A stretch of DNA of 64,000 nucleotides from Caprimulgus europaeus (lineage: Eukaryota > Chordata > Aves > Caprimulgiformes > Caprimulgidae), in NCBI GenBank assembly GCA_907165065.1, contig OU015533.1, positions 26,738,578 to 26,802,577 on the forward strand, written 5' to 3'. A program made the translations under genes and the position numbers. Shown here in pieces: positions 48,290-63,200 of this stretch. The notes under the pieces are model-generated. The model made no database searches and was not told the DNA's origin. It saw only the letters and a program-made list of their open reading frames with translations. How positions within the stretch are numbered: position 1 is the stretch's first letter; each line of letters starts with the position of its first letter.

Positions 48290-48655
48290 TCAGAACAGGA
48301 TAATTTTGGTGGGAAGGTACCTGCACTTGATCTAAGATCTTGCTCAAATCAGGAACAACCTCAAAGTTAGGAATAACTTCAAAATTAGATCAAATTTCTC
48401 AGAGACATTTCCACTCAAGTTTTGAATGCGTGGAGATTTCACAAACTCTCTGGGCAACCATTTTCAGTGTTTAATTAGCCTCATGGTGGATTATTTTTCT
48501 CCAATGCGTAATTGAAATGTCCCTTGTGGCAACTTGTGCTCCGTGGCCCCCAATCTTTGCTGTGAACTTCCAAGAAAAATCTGGCTTTATGTTCGGTACA
48601 ACTTCCCAATAAGAAGCTGGACACAGCAATAAAATCCCTCCATAGTGTTGCTGAT
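48290..48655 (-). mobile_element. Ancient, heavily diverged CR1 fragment
   Basis: Weak but ordered resemblance to reverse-complement CR1. In order, it has GGTGGGAAGGTACCTGCAC (usual form TTGGAAGGGACCTCTGGAG), TTGCTCAAATCAGGAACAAC, TTTTGAATGCGTGGAGATTT, ACAAACTCTCTGGGCAACCA and TTCAGTG, then matches to the next part of ORF2 such as GTCCCTTGTGGC, and a last piece near AATAAAATCCCTCC. Divergence is much higher than in the other copies, so this is an old insertion. Boundaries are rough, and the head near 48172 (aatcataaaaggac) may be its worn tail. Confidence 0.6.
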
Positions 48656-49785
48656 CAGACACTTGTCATGTGATAATCATAAGGTCTACCCCAACACTGT
48701 AAAATTAAGTGGGTTATAACAGTATATGAATGGTATATATATACTCAACATATTACGCATTAAAAAGTAAAATAGCCACAGAATTTAAGAGCTGATATTT
48801 CAGTAATGAAATTAACATTTTAGTAAAGAATAAATATGTCCGTTTATAAGACAAACTAACAAGTGTTAAAATACTGATGGCCCACCATTCAAAAAGCAAA
48901 CTGAAGAAAGGACAGGGAAAAGTAGCAAAAAGGAATTATTATTTCAGCTGTATTGGGCAGGATTATGTTTGTTTTCCTTTACTTAAGTGTGATAAATAGT
49001 AAACAAACATGAAAAATACCATCAGAAAACCTGAAATGCTACTTAAAATTGGAGCTAATCGTATTATCCTGCCTGTGATCTGTGCTACTAAAAAATAATA
49101 GATAGCAACAAGAGAAAACTGGAGGGGCTATTTTGTGAAATAGAAAAATTAACTGTCTGAATTGTTTTAAGGTGTGAAGAAAATTTATGCAGCCTTAATA
49201 TGACACAACATGAAAGAAAGAGATTTCTAGAGGAAAAGAAACAGATTATTTATCTCAAGACAACTGAAAGCCACATTTTTAAACTAGCATCCTCAGTTTA
49301 TAAGGGATAAAGAGACATCTGCAATTAATAAAGGGAGTGGGTGGAGAACCATCTTCTGTCATGTTGTGTAAACACTGTGAACAGTGCTGTGGTATTAAAC
49401 ACTTCTATGGACAATTCAAATGTGCTCTGCGCCTACCTATCTTTAACAGTGCGGTCTGTGAGGTTACCAGGACCAGTGTTTCCCCAGTCGCCACCTCCCT
49501 TTGGAGCTGATACCTATGTCCAACTGTAGGCAATAAGCTTTGAGGCCTACCTAGCAATACAAGAAAACCAGGAGAAAATGCAGATTTTACTAGGAGCTGA
49601 AATAGTATATTCTAGATTAACAATATCAATATCATGACACAATTTTTCCTCCTTCCCCATTAAAATTCTCCTATGCTTGATTTAAAGTTTTGATAAATCT
49701 ACCATAACTCTCATGGGTTGTACAAAATTAGCTGAGGATAGACTTTAGGTTATTTCAGAAGTATATGACAGTTTCAGTAACTACA

Positions 49786-49847
49786 GGAAAAAAAAACAAA
49801 AAAAAACAAAAAAAACCCAAAAACAAACAAACAAAAAAAAAAAAACC
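49786..49847 (+). repeat. A-rich (AnC) simple repeat
   Basis: About 60 bp of A runs broken by single C or CCC, such as AAAAAACAAAAAAAAACAAA and AAACAAACAAACAAAA. No retroposon body was recognised next to it. It gives a false Lys-rich reading frame. Confidence 0.9.
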
Positions 49848-52800
49848 AGAAGGTAAGGGATCAGTGATTAAAAAAGACTTTATGCAATGTCTTCGTAATA
49901 AAATGTTTTATGATATGGAATCAAGCAAAGTTCAACAAGAGAAATATGTTTGGAAATACTGAAAAATTGTCCTAAACACAGATTAAAAAGATAACAAAGA
50001 AAAGAGACAGGGGTAGGATTACTTAAGAAGGGAGAGCACAAGGTAGAGGGGCAGACGAGTTGGACAATTTCAATTTCAGATTTTAAAGACTGCCTTTTCC
50101 TTTCCAAGGGAAAATAAATTACCAGTGATTGCTGGGAATAAATGAGAGGTAAAGGTTGAGCTTAACAGTATTCAAGAACCAGAAGAGGAAAATTCAGCCT
50201 GAAGTTAACTTCAGAACCTGAGAAAAGCACTCTGTGTCTGCTTTCCCAAAGACTGCCTTTATCTGCCATCTGAATCTCTCTACCATCAAGCACTGCAAAG
50301 AAACAGCTTTCTAACTTACACACCTGGATTTCACTTAAAATTATTTTGGAAACTTTTTACAAAAAAGCTAGCTTTTGCCACAGATACTATTAAAGAAGTG
50401 AAATAAACTGTAAAAACTAAACTGTCAACTAATCCTGCTTCCTATGATATTTTTAAATTAATGGAAATCTCTGTTGAAGATGGGCAAGAACACAAGGGTA
50501 ATTTTTTGAGAATAATAAACATATGCTAATTACAGAGAAATACTACTCGTATTAATATCCAATAATCATAATTCCAGTTTTAAAATTATCTGTGTTGGTT
50601 AAGTCAACTTCAATAAATCATTATATTCCCATGAACTAGTTAAGAAAAGCCTAGCTGTGTGCCAAATGTATTAATTCCTCTAAAAGACGATGAGCTAATA
50701 CTGACGTGTTAAAAAGGTTAAGGACAGAAAAAAATATAATTTTCTGTAAACAATTGTTTCATTTTTTAATATTGAATAAGAAAATCAAGTGGATAACTGT
50801 AACCTTTATTATACAAGTGATTTGACTATCTACAAGAACATTACAAACTAAGAATGGGCTGATATATAATGTGAAATTAAAAGTAAAGAGGAGGAGAGCA
50901 ACCAGATTCTGACAATATGGTTAGTTACAGTTTAAACACCACTAGTTTTTAAAAAAAATTTGAGGAAGTGGGAAATTTTCCTTTAAAACTATTTAGAACT
51001 GAAACTGGGAACCAGTTTTGCAACCTGTAGTGATTCTTGTAATAATCAGTTGAATAATTTTCACAACCTGTAGTAGCATTGCTCACTCAGTAGTTCCTCA
51101 GCTTTCAAAGGCAGAAGTTACATCCTCACTCAAAGTACACTCTGAAAAAGGGTCAATATGCAACAATTCCAAATCATTAACAATGGGAAGTTCAGATCAT
51201 CTATTTAAAACAGCCCAATCCCAGAACCCAAGTTGTTTCACATACCTACTTATTGACAGTCAGGAAAATATTTTAATTAAGAGAAGTCCAAGATGGGAAT
51301 AGCAAAACTTCATCTTGGAAAAGTCACAACAAATAAAATATATCATTATTTCACTTGAATTCTAAAATTCCCAACATAAATTGCCCAAATTCCAATTATT
51401 TTTATGTAAATCGGTACCATCTGAATTTTACACATTTCTATTAAGAACATGCATGTATAAAATAAATCTTTATCTAAATACACAATTCCCTCCAACAAAT
51501 ACTTTAAAATAATGTATATCAGAAATAAAACCCAAGTTGTAATAATAAAAATCAACTATGCACAGAGTCCATGCTCACTTTTTCAAGCAAAAAATTATAC
51601 AGATTACTAGAAATCTTTTATTATGACAAAGGATATAAGGGGTTTTTTGTGCTTTCTGCAAGATGAAAGAAAAATACTGACTACTAAAAAGGAAAATCCC
51701 AGATACAGTTGTAATATTTGTAATACACAGCTATAAAAGACTAGACCTGATAATACAAATGGATGAGAGATACTGGAGAAATACCCAGAATATGGTAATA
51801 AAGATTCAGGAGTGATCTCTTTTGGTAACCACTCCTGTTCACCTGCTCCTACCTGCAGTTACAAAGTGGCCATCTAACATGGCTTCAAAATGGCTAACCT
51901 TTACTTCAAGGTTTTTTATATTATGGCAGGGAAAAAAATGCTGATACAGGGACATTTTGCCAGTCAAGGTAAGGCCAGCATATCAATGGAGATCAAGGAT
52001 TAGAACTGACAGCTCTTGACTCAGACCTTGATGTGCATTTCACTTCTTTGAAACCATAAAAAATGTAGTTTCAAATGCAGTTACCTAATATTTCTTCTAA
52101 TTAGAGATGCTGTCCCTCAATAAATTCTGATACTGAGAAATACAAGAAAGATATATCACCTTTTCAGTCCCGCAAATGTTTTATAAAATTACTTCTCAGT
52201 CTCTGCTGTGTCTGAGCATATGCACAGGAAGCCTTGTGGTTGCTAAGGGTTTCACGAATCACACTCATTTTATGATTATTTTAAGCATATGAGTGGTACA
52301 CACTGATCTGTAATTATGATTCAGTGATTAGAAAATAAATATTGAATATGCTGGTAATTCAGACAACATTTTGATATACCAGAACTTCAATCCTATACTG
52401 CAGAATTAAAATAGAAGTCTTGCAGCTACATAACATACATCAAAATTTACACTTTCTTAATGATAAAAGTCTGCATTTTCATGATGTTAGAATTGCCTTG
52501 GCTGTTTAAATATTGATCATGTTTATGCAAGACGAAGTGGTTTTACTGCAGGCAGGCATTCTCTATAAGGCTTCAATTCATTTTACCTTACTTTTCCCAT
52601 AAATTTATTATTTAGCACTCCAATATTGTATAAATATTACCCTTTGGGTCTCATTTAGCAACAGGTTCCAGTATGTTTAAAGGCTTAATCAAAATTTAGT
52701 CAAAATTCCTAAGTTTTCTTTAGCACCTAGCTGAAATCACAGAAAGCAGTGGAGTCTTACACAGTTTACACCTGAAACCATAAATTGATTCAAGCTCTCT

Positions 52801-52881
52801 AAAGTATTTTTTAATTTTTGCATAATTCTCAGCAAACCTGATCAAACAAATTGCAAGTGCCTGAGAAGCCTTAGTGTCTTA

Positions 52882-53394
52882 ACTGCGCCCAGTTCTGGAG
52901 CCCCCAACACAAGAGAGACATCGACCAGTTCAAACAAGTCCAGAGAAGGGCCATGAGGATGATCCGAGGGCTGGAGCAGCTCTGCTGTGAGGACAGGCTG
53001 AGAGAGTTGGGGCTGTTCAGCCTCGAGAAGAGACGGCTCTGGGGAGATCTTACAGTGGCCTTCCAATATCTGAAGGGCACCTACAGGAAAGCTGGGGAAG
53101 GACTTTTCATAAGGACAGTTAGTGACAGGACAAGGGGAAATGGCTTTAAGCTGAAAGAGGGTACGTTTAAATTAGATACTAGAAAGAAATTCTTCACTGT
53201 GAGGGTGGTCAGACACTGGAACAGGTTGCCCAAGGAACGTTGTGGATGCCCCCTCCCTGGAAATGTTCAAGGCCAGGTTGGATGAGGCTTTGAGCAACCT
53301 GGTCTAGTGGAAGGTGTCCCTGCTCATGGCAGGGGGGTTGGAACTAGGTGAACTTTAGGGCCCCTTCCAGCCCAAACCGTTCTATGATTCTATT
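52882..53394 (+). mobile_element. CR1 LINE 3' fragment, plus strand
   Basis: About 513 bp, from CGCCCAGTTCTGGAGCCCC to the tail CCGTTCTATGATTCTATT. The ORF2 remnant reads [33 protein letters not shown] and HWNRLPKE, then a frameshift (an extra base around AAGGAACGTTGTGGATG) breaks it before the ORF2 end. It is antisense to PDE1A, in the upstream intron. It has the ATTCTATG-type tail like the 28836 fragment. Confidence 0.94.
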
Positions 53395-54238
53395 GCAGCT
53401 CTGTAACCTATCACCACCTGCCGCTCTGGAGAGACACCCCAGAGGAGGAGGCTCATCTGGGATCCTGTTTCTGCTGCTCTTCCCAACTGTCTCTTTCACC
53501 TCCCCTGGTTACCCATTCTTCCCCGAAAGTAGCTTTCTCCCTCACAGTCAATGTATGACATCAGCACAACTTCTCACATGTGTGAATTTATCTCACCTTC
53601 TTTCGTGCACACCCAAGACACAGAATGAAACCTACTTCAGCCAAGCTTTAAGCGTCTTTCAAACTTTCTCTTACTTCTGCTAATGAACCATCATCAGTGC
53701 TAATGTGATTCCTCTCTTCAGTTGCTTTCCAGGCTGTAGATTAATGAAAAAATCCTCAAACTTCAAATTACTTACTACGTACACACATTCAGGTGTTTTA
53801 TCCGCCTTCTGTGAGATCCAACAAGTAACTAACTAGTCTTTCCTTACCCTAAACTCTACAACTGTTTCTATTGCCTCAATGTCCATTTCCATTATCTGAT
53901 ATTCCCATTTCATAATCAGTCCATGAAATCAAAGACTAATGCACAAATAGGACTGATTTATAAATTGCAAATTATCCTTTCAGTGGCTTTTGCTGAATAT
54001 TTTTTTTTCTGAAGATTGATATTTGATCTGTAAGGCTCTCCTGAATTGTATATATATTATACAGAGTGCTAGCTAAAGCTGTTTCATCCTGAAGTTGCCA
54101 AATACTTGAACAGCCTATACGTTGCAAAGTCTTCATCATAATTTAGCTAAATTCACTATCAACAACAAGCTGGGAAATCAAACGTAAACTCATCACCTGC
54201 CAAAAACCATGCTTGAAGATGATGGAAGACTTTCGGTA

Positions 54239-54260
54239 CTTTTTTTTTTTTTTTTTTTTC
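54239..54260. repeat. T homopolymer
   Basis: About 20-22 T in a row in the upstream PDE1A intron. On the minus strand this is a poly(A) run. Confidence 0.85.
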
Positions 54261-57200
54261 CTGGAGCTAATGTGATAAACACACAAAAGGTATGTCACCC
54301 TTATCCCCCCTAGCTTTATTTTTCCTATAGAGAGCAGCTTTGAGCACAGTCATTGAAGAAGTTGCTAAAAGGCAGAAGTTAAGCCTCTAAATCTTCCAAA
54401 GCAGCCCCCTCCATTTTATTTTTTTTTTAATATTCCATGGTAGAAGGAGGATATTTCTAAATTGCTCACCTCAAACCCACATGTGAGTGTTGGCTCTACA
54501 TCCCAGCAAGAAACTTGAATCCAAACCTCTGTGCCACTGGAACTTATCAGAAGAGCACAGGCTTGGTGCATCTCACTGTCTGTGCTTCAGAGGAAGTCTC
54601 TTAGCACTACCTCACAGCTCCAAATCATCACAACATCTCCCATACTTGTAAGAAAGATCATGACCTACTTCTGCCCTAGGAACAGTCACAGTCATGGGAG
54701 ATGTTTGCTGTTTTAATTGTTCCTGCTAGAATGAATTTCTCCAGAAGACAGTATTATGCCACAGTCCCTTTCCCCTTCACATTAATATGATTGTGATGCA
54801 CTAAATGTTTGATCTCATCACACAACCCAGCAAAAGTAGTCTCTCTTGTCAGCAACTACATAATTTAATGGTCTGAAAATGTTTGTCTTCTCCCTCCCAT
54901 GTTTCTTCTGCTGCTTAGGACTACTGTAAACTACATTTTGCTTCAGCTACTCTTGAAACTTACAGATGAGATAGTATCTTCCCATTCGGTGGTGGTATCC
55001 TACTAATTTCTCAATTATCACAGAATGATAAGGGTTTGGAAATGGATCTCTCACTACTCTTTCTTTTATTCTGTCTCTCCTCTCATTCATCCTGAAATCA
55101 TTGGTATATCCATCTTAAAACAACTTGCTGAATATCTCCTTCTTTCCTTGGGACCAGAAAATCAGGGTTCAAAAATGTTGATACTCATCCTTTGAAAACA
55201 GCATGCAAAGATGTAAAAAGCCCTTTTAGAAACATTAAGAACAAACTATCATATAAAAAGTTAACTGATGTTCTTTCATTTAAGACTGCATTAACTAGAA
55301 CTGGTAATTTTGTACTGAGAATATTTTCTGTACAGCTAAGAAAATACGTTGCTGTCATTATGAAGGCTTTTGAAAGCCTTTCTGGTGCTATTTCTCAATT
55401 TTTTAAGGACAGAAGATTGGCAAGTGTTCAGCACTAAAGATAACATCATTGCTCAATGATCAAAGAATTTTCATCTATGACACCACAAGTATCCTTTCCT
55501 CTACTTGATACAGTTGCATATGAGCAAACAACCCTGGAAATGTCCTTCATTAATACTATACTAATGACACTTTGTGCTGTGATTTCTCTATGGGATGAAA
55601 CTACTTTAAATACTATATATTCTGTCTATAATTAACATTTTTATTTCCCCAAAATAGAAATTAGAACTAGGACAGAATTTCCTTGCTGCATACCACAGGT
55701 CAACATATATAAATGTGGCCAAATCTTTACAGCTAACATTCCTGGGAACTTCTAAATTTGTTTCATTAACACTTACAAATCTTCTGAGACATCAAGCTGT
55801 AGAACGTGGGTCCTACTAAGTAATCTGGGTCCTCTGTTCTTATTTATATATGATTTTATATTTATTTCTGACCTGTTGACTTCCATGGGCAGAGCACGAA
55901 ATATAGTACTGTTTGGTTGCTTAGTATGTCATCTCCTACTCCATTTCTCTCAATACACATACAACTTATAACAGATGTTATATTAAGTCAACAGAGGTTA
56001 CAGAAGGACCTACATAAAAACATATTACAGAAGAATTTTTTTTTTAAATGGCAGTCCCTTGTATTCAGTCTAAGAACATGGTCAGATGTGCCTCAGCTGA
56101 TGCCCCAGCTATCTCTCTGTGCTCCATTCCATCCCCTTTTTTCTAGAAATTATTGCCCCCACCCCACACCATATCTGACAGCACAAGTGCACATGTAACA
56201 ATATATGTTCAACCTGATACTGACAAAATAACCTGATTCACCTTCAAGATATTTTACACTAGGGGGATTTCTACTGAACTCTTTCCACAGATTAGGGGTG
56301 ATGTATATGTGCAGTTATGCTATTAGATGAATCAGGGTAGTAGTTTAAGATGGCTTAACAGGTCAAGATAACAACCAATATAATCTTACTTTAGTTCAAG
56401 CTCTAACTTGTCATTTGGTTTAGAAGTCCTACTTTCCTACTTATAACTAAACTTAAACACTTGAAATACCAAAATATAGAAGTTACACTTCTAATATATA
56501 TTCCCTTCTTCGAGATGGGATGACAGAACCGATTTATCTTGAATTTTGTTTTTAAAGTGTATCATGGGTTCTGAGGAGCAAAGTATAGATCTCTATTTGT
56601 TGGGATAAAATTGTGAAATGTAAAAAATACAAATATTCGCATAATGAACTATAACAGATTACTGAATAAAATATTAAAATAATTTGAGAGTTGCATTAGT
56701 CTGCCTAAAATGTTGTAGGAGAAATACCACCACCTTAATTCAGATGTCTGTCTTACTGAATAATTAGCAGCTTCAATAAATCTATTTTCACAAAAAGAAT
56801 TTTTCATTCAAAAGACAGAGCAAGACAGAAATGCTTTAGCACAACAGCTGTAGTAATTACAGTACAATTTTGCTGTAAAATCATTACCATCTCAGTGGTT
56901 CTGAAGAAAGGATATTGTACATGTAATGTATACGACAATGTAAAAATATGAATAGGGCTTATATTTATAATTGCAATACTGCAATTAAAATAAAGAAAAA
57001 AGAAAAAATTACGAGATGCTAGAACCCAGCACGCTATGTTACATGTGAAACTGAATTCTGGCATTTGGAATTGTTAAAAATAAATGTTCTGAAGAACTGC
57101 CGAACCAAAGTACTTCGAAGTAGGTCTTGGTAATGAGAAGTAGAACATTAGAAAAACTTAAACACACTTAAGAGCTGTATAAATGTTTAAAAGAGGAAAG

Positions 57201-60200
57201 AATCAAGTGAGTGAACTTTTCCCCCATGTTCTTTAAGAGTGATCATAAATACCATGTAATGCAATAAGACCATTCTTATTTACACGTGAGCTTGATCTAG
57301 GATTTGTCTACAAGAGAAACTAAATTTGAATTAAGATCAGATAAGAAACTGAAATTCACTATCTGTCCTTGAAAACCTCCATCTTTGAATATTTCAAGAT
57401 GAGTTGAATTAAACAGAAACAAGTCCCTGGAGCTCATCAGAAAGAATATATACAAAAAAATGTTATTGAACAATATCGGGTCAACCCATTATCTAGCATA
57501 TAGTATAAAGGGGATATATGCATGTTGGTTTTAGTTCTAGAAACAGTTGTGACAGGAATTGTAGCAAATCAAAGAAAAAATAATTTGCAATCAATGCCTG
57601 GTATATAGCTGCCATTTTCTTCAGCCTGTGAAGTGCCTGGCACCTCAATATAAAGGGCTCAGGCTTTGTAGGTCTGGGAAGGTAAACTGGATTAGAGGCC
57701 ATTCGTTGGTTGCTGGTGTTTCCTTTGCCTTAATTCATGCTACCAGTAAGAATTTCCTCTATTCCTTCCACATTTAATAAAAACAGACTAACAGACTGTT
57801 ATGCAGTCTATTGGAGTTACGCAGAGAGTAGCAAACTGCAGCCTTGCTGTAATCTAGAGGACACCATAATGGGACAGGCCACTGTCCTCACCACAGAGAT
57901 GCCTAGCTTTTTCTCTACTGCACTCAGGACGTTGATGAGTTTGGGTCTTTGTTCTTACACATCCCACAAAGCGCTGTAACTCATCTGTCCTGATAAGACG
58001 TACTAACTCCAACTGCTGTTCACATTGTCTTGCCTGATTTGAAAACATGCTATTAAACCAATCTGATTATCAGCCTATTCACTAAAAAATGACAATATTT
58101 TCATAGCTTAGAAGTTGTTCATGTTCCATGTCTGAAGTCAAGCATTCTTCAGAAGGTGTAGTCCAGAATCTATCACCAAAAGTGATACTTTTGTTTTGTT
58201 TTGTTTAAGCTCAGAAAATTTAGCAATTATAAACTGTATTTCACCACCAAGATATTTTTTTAATCTTTTTTTGCTCATCATATATGTAGCCGACTGTAAT
58301 TTGCCTGTTTCTATACACTTTATATATATTACAAGCAAACTAGATTGAAAATTTGGAACCTAGTGCTCAAACTGACCATGACAATATTCAGAGAATATTC
58401 ATGACCAGAATAACATTGAAATTACACTCGTTCATCAAAAATTTTGCAGCAGACATTTTACTTAACAGCTCTGTATCTCCAAATGAAAGAAAACATAGCA
58501 CCAAAGATATCTCTCAGCCTAAATTTCAGAATTTTTCAGAACTTGTCATGTTTCCTACAGGAGAGATGCATTTGCTTCTTTATTTTAGGAAGAAAACTCT
58601 TTAATTAATTATCACTCAATTCTAAGGAGCTACATCATTATCAATTGGCCTTGCTAACTAGAGCAACAGATCCAGCATCCTTTCCTAAAGCAAAGACTAT
58701 GCCTTATAAAACACCTCTTGTGCTCTTATGGCAAAAAAACCACTAAAAATAATTCTCAGGTTTTCTGTCCAACACAACGACCATCTTTCTTAGTTGTTAA
58801 ATGATACACTGCTCCATTACTTTCTAAAAAGAGTCCTACACTAATTTCAAAATGAACCACAAAAATAAATTAATCCAGCTATATCTAATTACTTGTGAAA
58901 TTGCTTAGAAATGTTCTGCTTGTTATCTACACAAATACTATACCAGAAAGAGCTTTCAGCTGGAAAATTACTGGGCCTCTAGGCAAGCAACAGTTTATGA
59001 GAAAATTTCAAACCCAGCTTTTAATAACAAATTTCTGTTCTTAATGACTGTGTCTTTCTAGGACTCAGAAGTTAAAATCTGAATTCTTCAAGGTGATGAC
59101 AGTACAACATCCCTAAATGTACTCCTCTAGGGACATGAAATCTAACCTGAAAAGTTCAGCTCTCTTATGGTCATGACTAATATAATTGTTAAATTGTGCT
59201 TCATTTTTCATAGCTCTACTGAATGAATCACTATTCTTCAGTCTCTCTACAAAGCCTTTCAAGTAAGAATCTGGCTATATTTTAATTTCAAAATAGAAAA
59301 CTAGTAAAGTTCTTGATCTAACGTTATAAGACAAAATTAATGCAAATGAGGAAGTGCCTTGTTCAGTACTCTCTTACCAATATATTGCTTTCACCTGCAG
59401 ATATCTACATAAAGTCTTGAGCACGCAATGCAGGACCTTCTTGAACGGATAATGGTGAAAGGAAAACTAAGTGCAATGCTAATTAACAGTTCGGTTCTGA
59501 TGATCGGTTTTGCACATATGCCTTGATCAGCAAAAGAGCTCAGGGTTAATGAGAGTGTTTACAGCCTGTTTGATTGTGATTATTGGGATGAAATGTCTCT
59601 AAGATTTTATTGCCATTACACATTGAGAATAGTCACGTTAGAGTGCAATTTTTACCCTGGAAAAATAATACGAAAATGACAGCGATTCAGGTGGACATCA
59701 CGTCCTTGGGTGGATACCACCTTTTCCTAGGTCAGTAAATAACAGTAACTGCTAAAGACTGTCTATGTGCTTACATGGCTTGAATACCAGGGTCAGGACC
59801 CTGTTTGGCTATCTGCTATGTCATGTTCCAGACACTATATTTGACCATATTAGGAAGTGAGTCACCTATGCCATTTTATATCTATTTCAGCTCATTATTT
59901 CTCAGGGTTTGGGGGTTTTCTTAATGCCATATTTTATTATTATTGATGACTAGAAATTCAATTGTAATGAACATTAAAGGAACTTGTGAACTCTAAGCGA
60001 TTTTTAAATTAACTCAAGAATTCAAGTATGTAATTCTGAAAGATGTGTGAAAGATTTCAGTGTTAATATTGGCCAGAGATTTCCATTTCATGCAGTGATA
60101 TACACACAAAGAAAGAGAAAGAAAAAAACAACCACATTTCCTACCATAGTGAGGATACACTGAAAAAAAAAAAAAACAAACCAACTATGGGAAAGCAAAA

Positions 60201-63200
60201 ATATTGCAAAATACTCAACTGGAAGGTAAATACACAGCTGGAAACTTTGCTCCCACTTATTAAAAACTTTGTAGTGCCCAAGTTGTTAGAGGTATTCCCA
60301 TATATAAATAAATTAAATACACATTGAAATAGAAAAGGTGCACTCACCACTAGGCTTTGGGATCAGAACAAGCAATGAGGAGATCTAAATCTAGCTTTTT
60401 AACATTTAAGGCAAATGCAACAGTTGTTAAAAGATGGATTTGCTTCCTTTTTAGGAAACCTGTGTTGAAACGCCTGATTGATTAACTGAGAGCATGCAAC
60501 AAAGTCAGGTTAAAGCCCTCCTCTAATACAGTCAGCCAAGGAGTATGAATGAAATGTGAACAGCCACAGTAGAGACAATGACATTTAATACAGTAACTAA
60601 ACTAGGAAAAATGTTGATGTATTTTTATGAAAAAACTTGCTCAAGGCTCAATAATCTGATATTAAAGTGAGATATGTGTGAACAGGTAACAGTTATGAAA
60701 GAGCACCCAAATACATGTATGTGCACCCAAAATAAAAAGATATGATCCATGGGGTAAACTGTTTGGAGAATAAATAACTATAAGTATTTTGTACCATTTT
60801 TCTATTAATCTTCAGTTTTTATTATCTTTAAAGTTTGCTGTCTGACAAATGTGATTCTAACTTTACATAGATCAGCATATATCTTAAAATACTGCTAATA
60901 TTCTTGTTTGATACATTTTAATGTGGTTTACATGAAGAAGAAATGCAAGTAAAATCAATGTAATAATTTTGCTCCTGTAGATCCTAGATCAGGTATTAAA
61001 CAAAGGCATTTGTATTACGATGAATCGGATTTAATGTGAAGCTAATCCAAGGAGTAATTTAGAGTATGCTTTGCCATAAAATAACAGTTTTCTACTCTTG
61101 TTTTCAAAATGTACTAGTACATAAATACTTGTTTAAGCTTTTCATTCACTATGATTATTATTCTGAGGTTACATCAGCTGCATTTAGTCTAAATTTTAAT
61201 CCAGAACAGTTAATCTCAGAATCTTTTCTGGAATACTCTTACTAAAGTTCAAATGGGAGAACCATTAAATGAACAAACACAAAACAGCAGAGTAAGATAT
61301 TCTTACAGTACAAAGAAATAAACCTTTTAAAAACTGATCTCATGAAATTACAACAATAACTCTCAAAGAGGATTAATTGAAAGAAGATCTAATTATTTTG
61401 TGCTAATAGAGTTGGAGGCACTTACTCAACCACAGCTATTCTGCTAGATTCTGATATATTGAAAAAAGAAATCTTGGCACCTCAACTACAAACATGATTA
61501 CAGAAATGACATAAAAATTTACTAAACTTTCATGACCTTATTTATACTATCTAGCTGTCTGACATGGATTTCAATCATTTTTGCAGTAGGAGGAATTAAT
61601 TAATTCCACTCAGAGGCAGAATAACTTGACTTGTAGATACATATCTGATCATAGATTGATGTGAGCCCCCAAATCTGACAACATATAATTTTATCATGGG
61701 AATAATTCCTTTCTGAGGCGGACTTCTGGGTTTTACGCCCATGGATTCTCACCTTTGGTTACAAACAGATTATCCTAACATTTTAAGGCTGAAAATCCAG
61801 GCTTCAGTTCTTTCCCATTAATTACATTAACCTCACAAGTCTAACTGCGCTGTGCACCTACAGACCCCTTTCGTTCAGAAGCCTATGAAAGCTGTTGCAT
61901 AGAGCGATTCAGATTTTTTTTTTTTAAACACCAGTACTCATTATTCAATTTCGCCCAAAGATACATAAATACAAGTGCAAAGATTACAGCAATAAAACCT
62001 GTATCTTTTCCTCTGCTTTGCTGTTCATCTTCCCATTCATTCCAGGTTTCCTCCACCTCTGACTGAACACAGGCACATCCCTGCTCTCTCCCTGTATTCC
62101 TGCCAGGCCTTGTGCATGCCTGCCATCTACTTTCATGTTCTAGTCTTGATCCTTAACCTATTTAGCATTCCCTCTAACCTTGGAGCCAGGCATGTGAAAG
62201 ACAAACTTTGCCCCTCTAGGCCTTCCTTCACTTAGGTCCCTCAACACTTCTGCTCTAAACTGACTGTGGTCCTTTCCAGTTTTGTTTCTTGGTTTTTGAT
62301 GGTTTTTTTCCTGCCATTCAACTCCCCACTCTCAAACAGACAATGCCAAAGAGCTGAACTGAGGAGTATCGGCATTAAGAGAGCTTTTTCCCTCGCCTTA
62401 CCTTTCATATACTTTCATCTAAAAATTTATACTACACATAACTGTATCGCTCACATAGTGAGGAATTTTACTAATACACAGCTACAGTTAAGTTTAGGTG
62501 TTTCATTTGATATTTTTTTTCAAATGTTTATCTACAGTGATATGAAAGTAACATACTTGCAAGCATGTAATAGTTGAGTCACTAGGCAAGGCAGCTTCCT
62601 ATAGATTATTCTTGTGAGTCCTGTTCTAATGACAATACAGGTATTTATTTTCAATATTTAATTGATGCAAAGCAAGTAAATATGAAACATCTTATGTTGT
62701 CTGAGACTGAAGGCAACTGTTTCCTAGATCTTCATCACTCTGCAATATAATACTGATGTCAGTAATAACATTAGTCATCACAGGTCAGAGTTTTAGTTGG
62801 CATGAATCTCACAGAACACAGTGGAGTTATATCAGTTTACATGAGCAGATGTGTTTTCTGATGCATCTTGGCATGATGGCATGAAGAAACAAGATGAGTG
62901 CTTTCTAGGTGAAGACTATATGCGCAGTGAAGTTTTTTTAGTTCAGCATATATTCAAAGTTTCATTACAAAGCCATTGAACAACTTAAATTAGGAAGAGA
63001 GATAAGAAAAGTTGTTTACAAATACATTAATAACTCATGCATATAATAAAGATATATGGATTAAGAGTTCATGCAAGATATTTTAATGCTGTCACCAATG
63101 AAGCACAATTTATGCTTTAAATGCACTTAATTAATTTGCAATGCTCTTCAGCAACGTTTCAATCCTGAAAATATTTTAAAAAGCATAAATTATATGTGTG

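Noticed and set aside
49765-49962. Lys-rich 65-codon frame
   Set aside because: Translation of an A-rich simple repeat.
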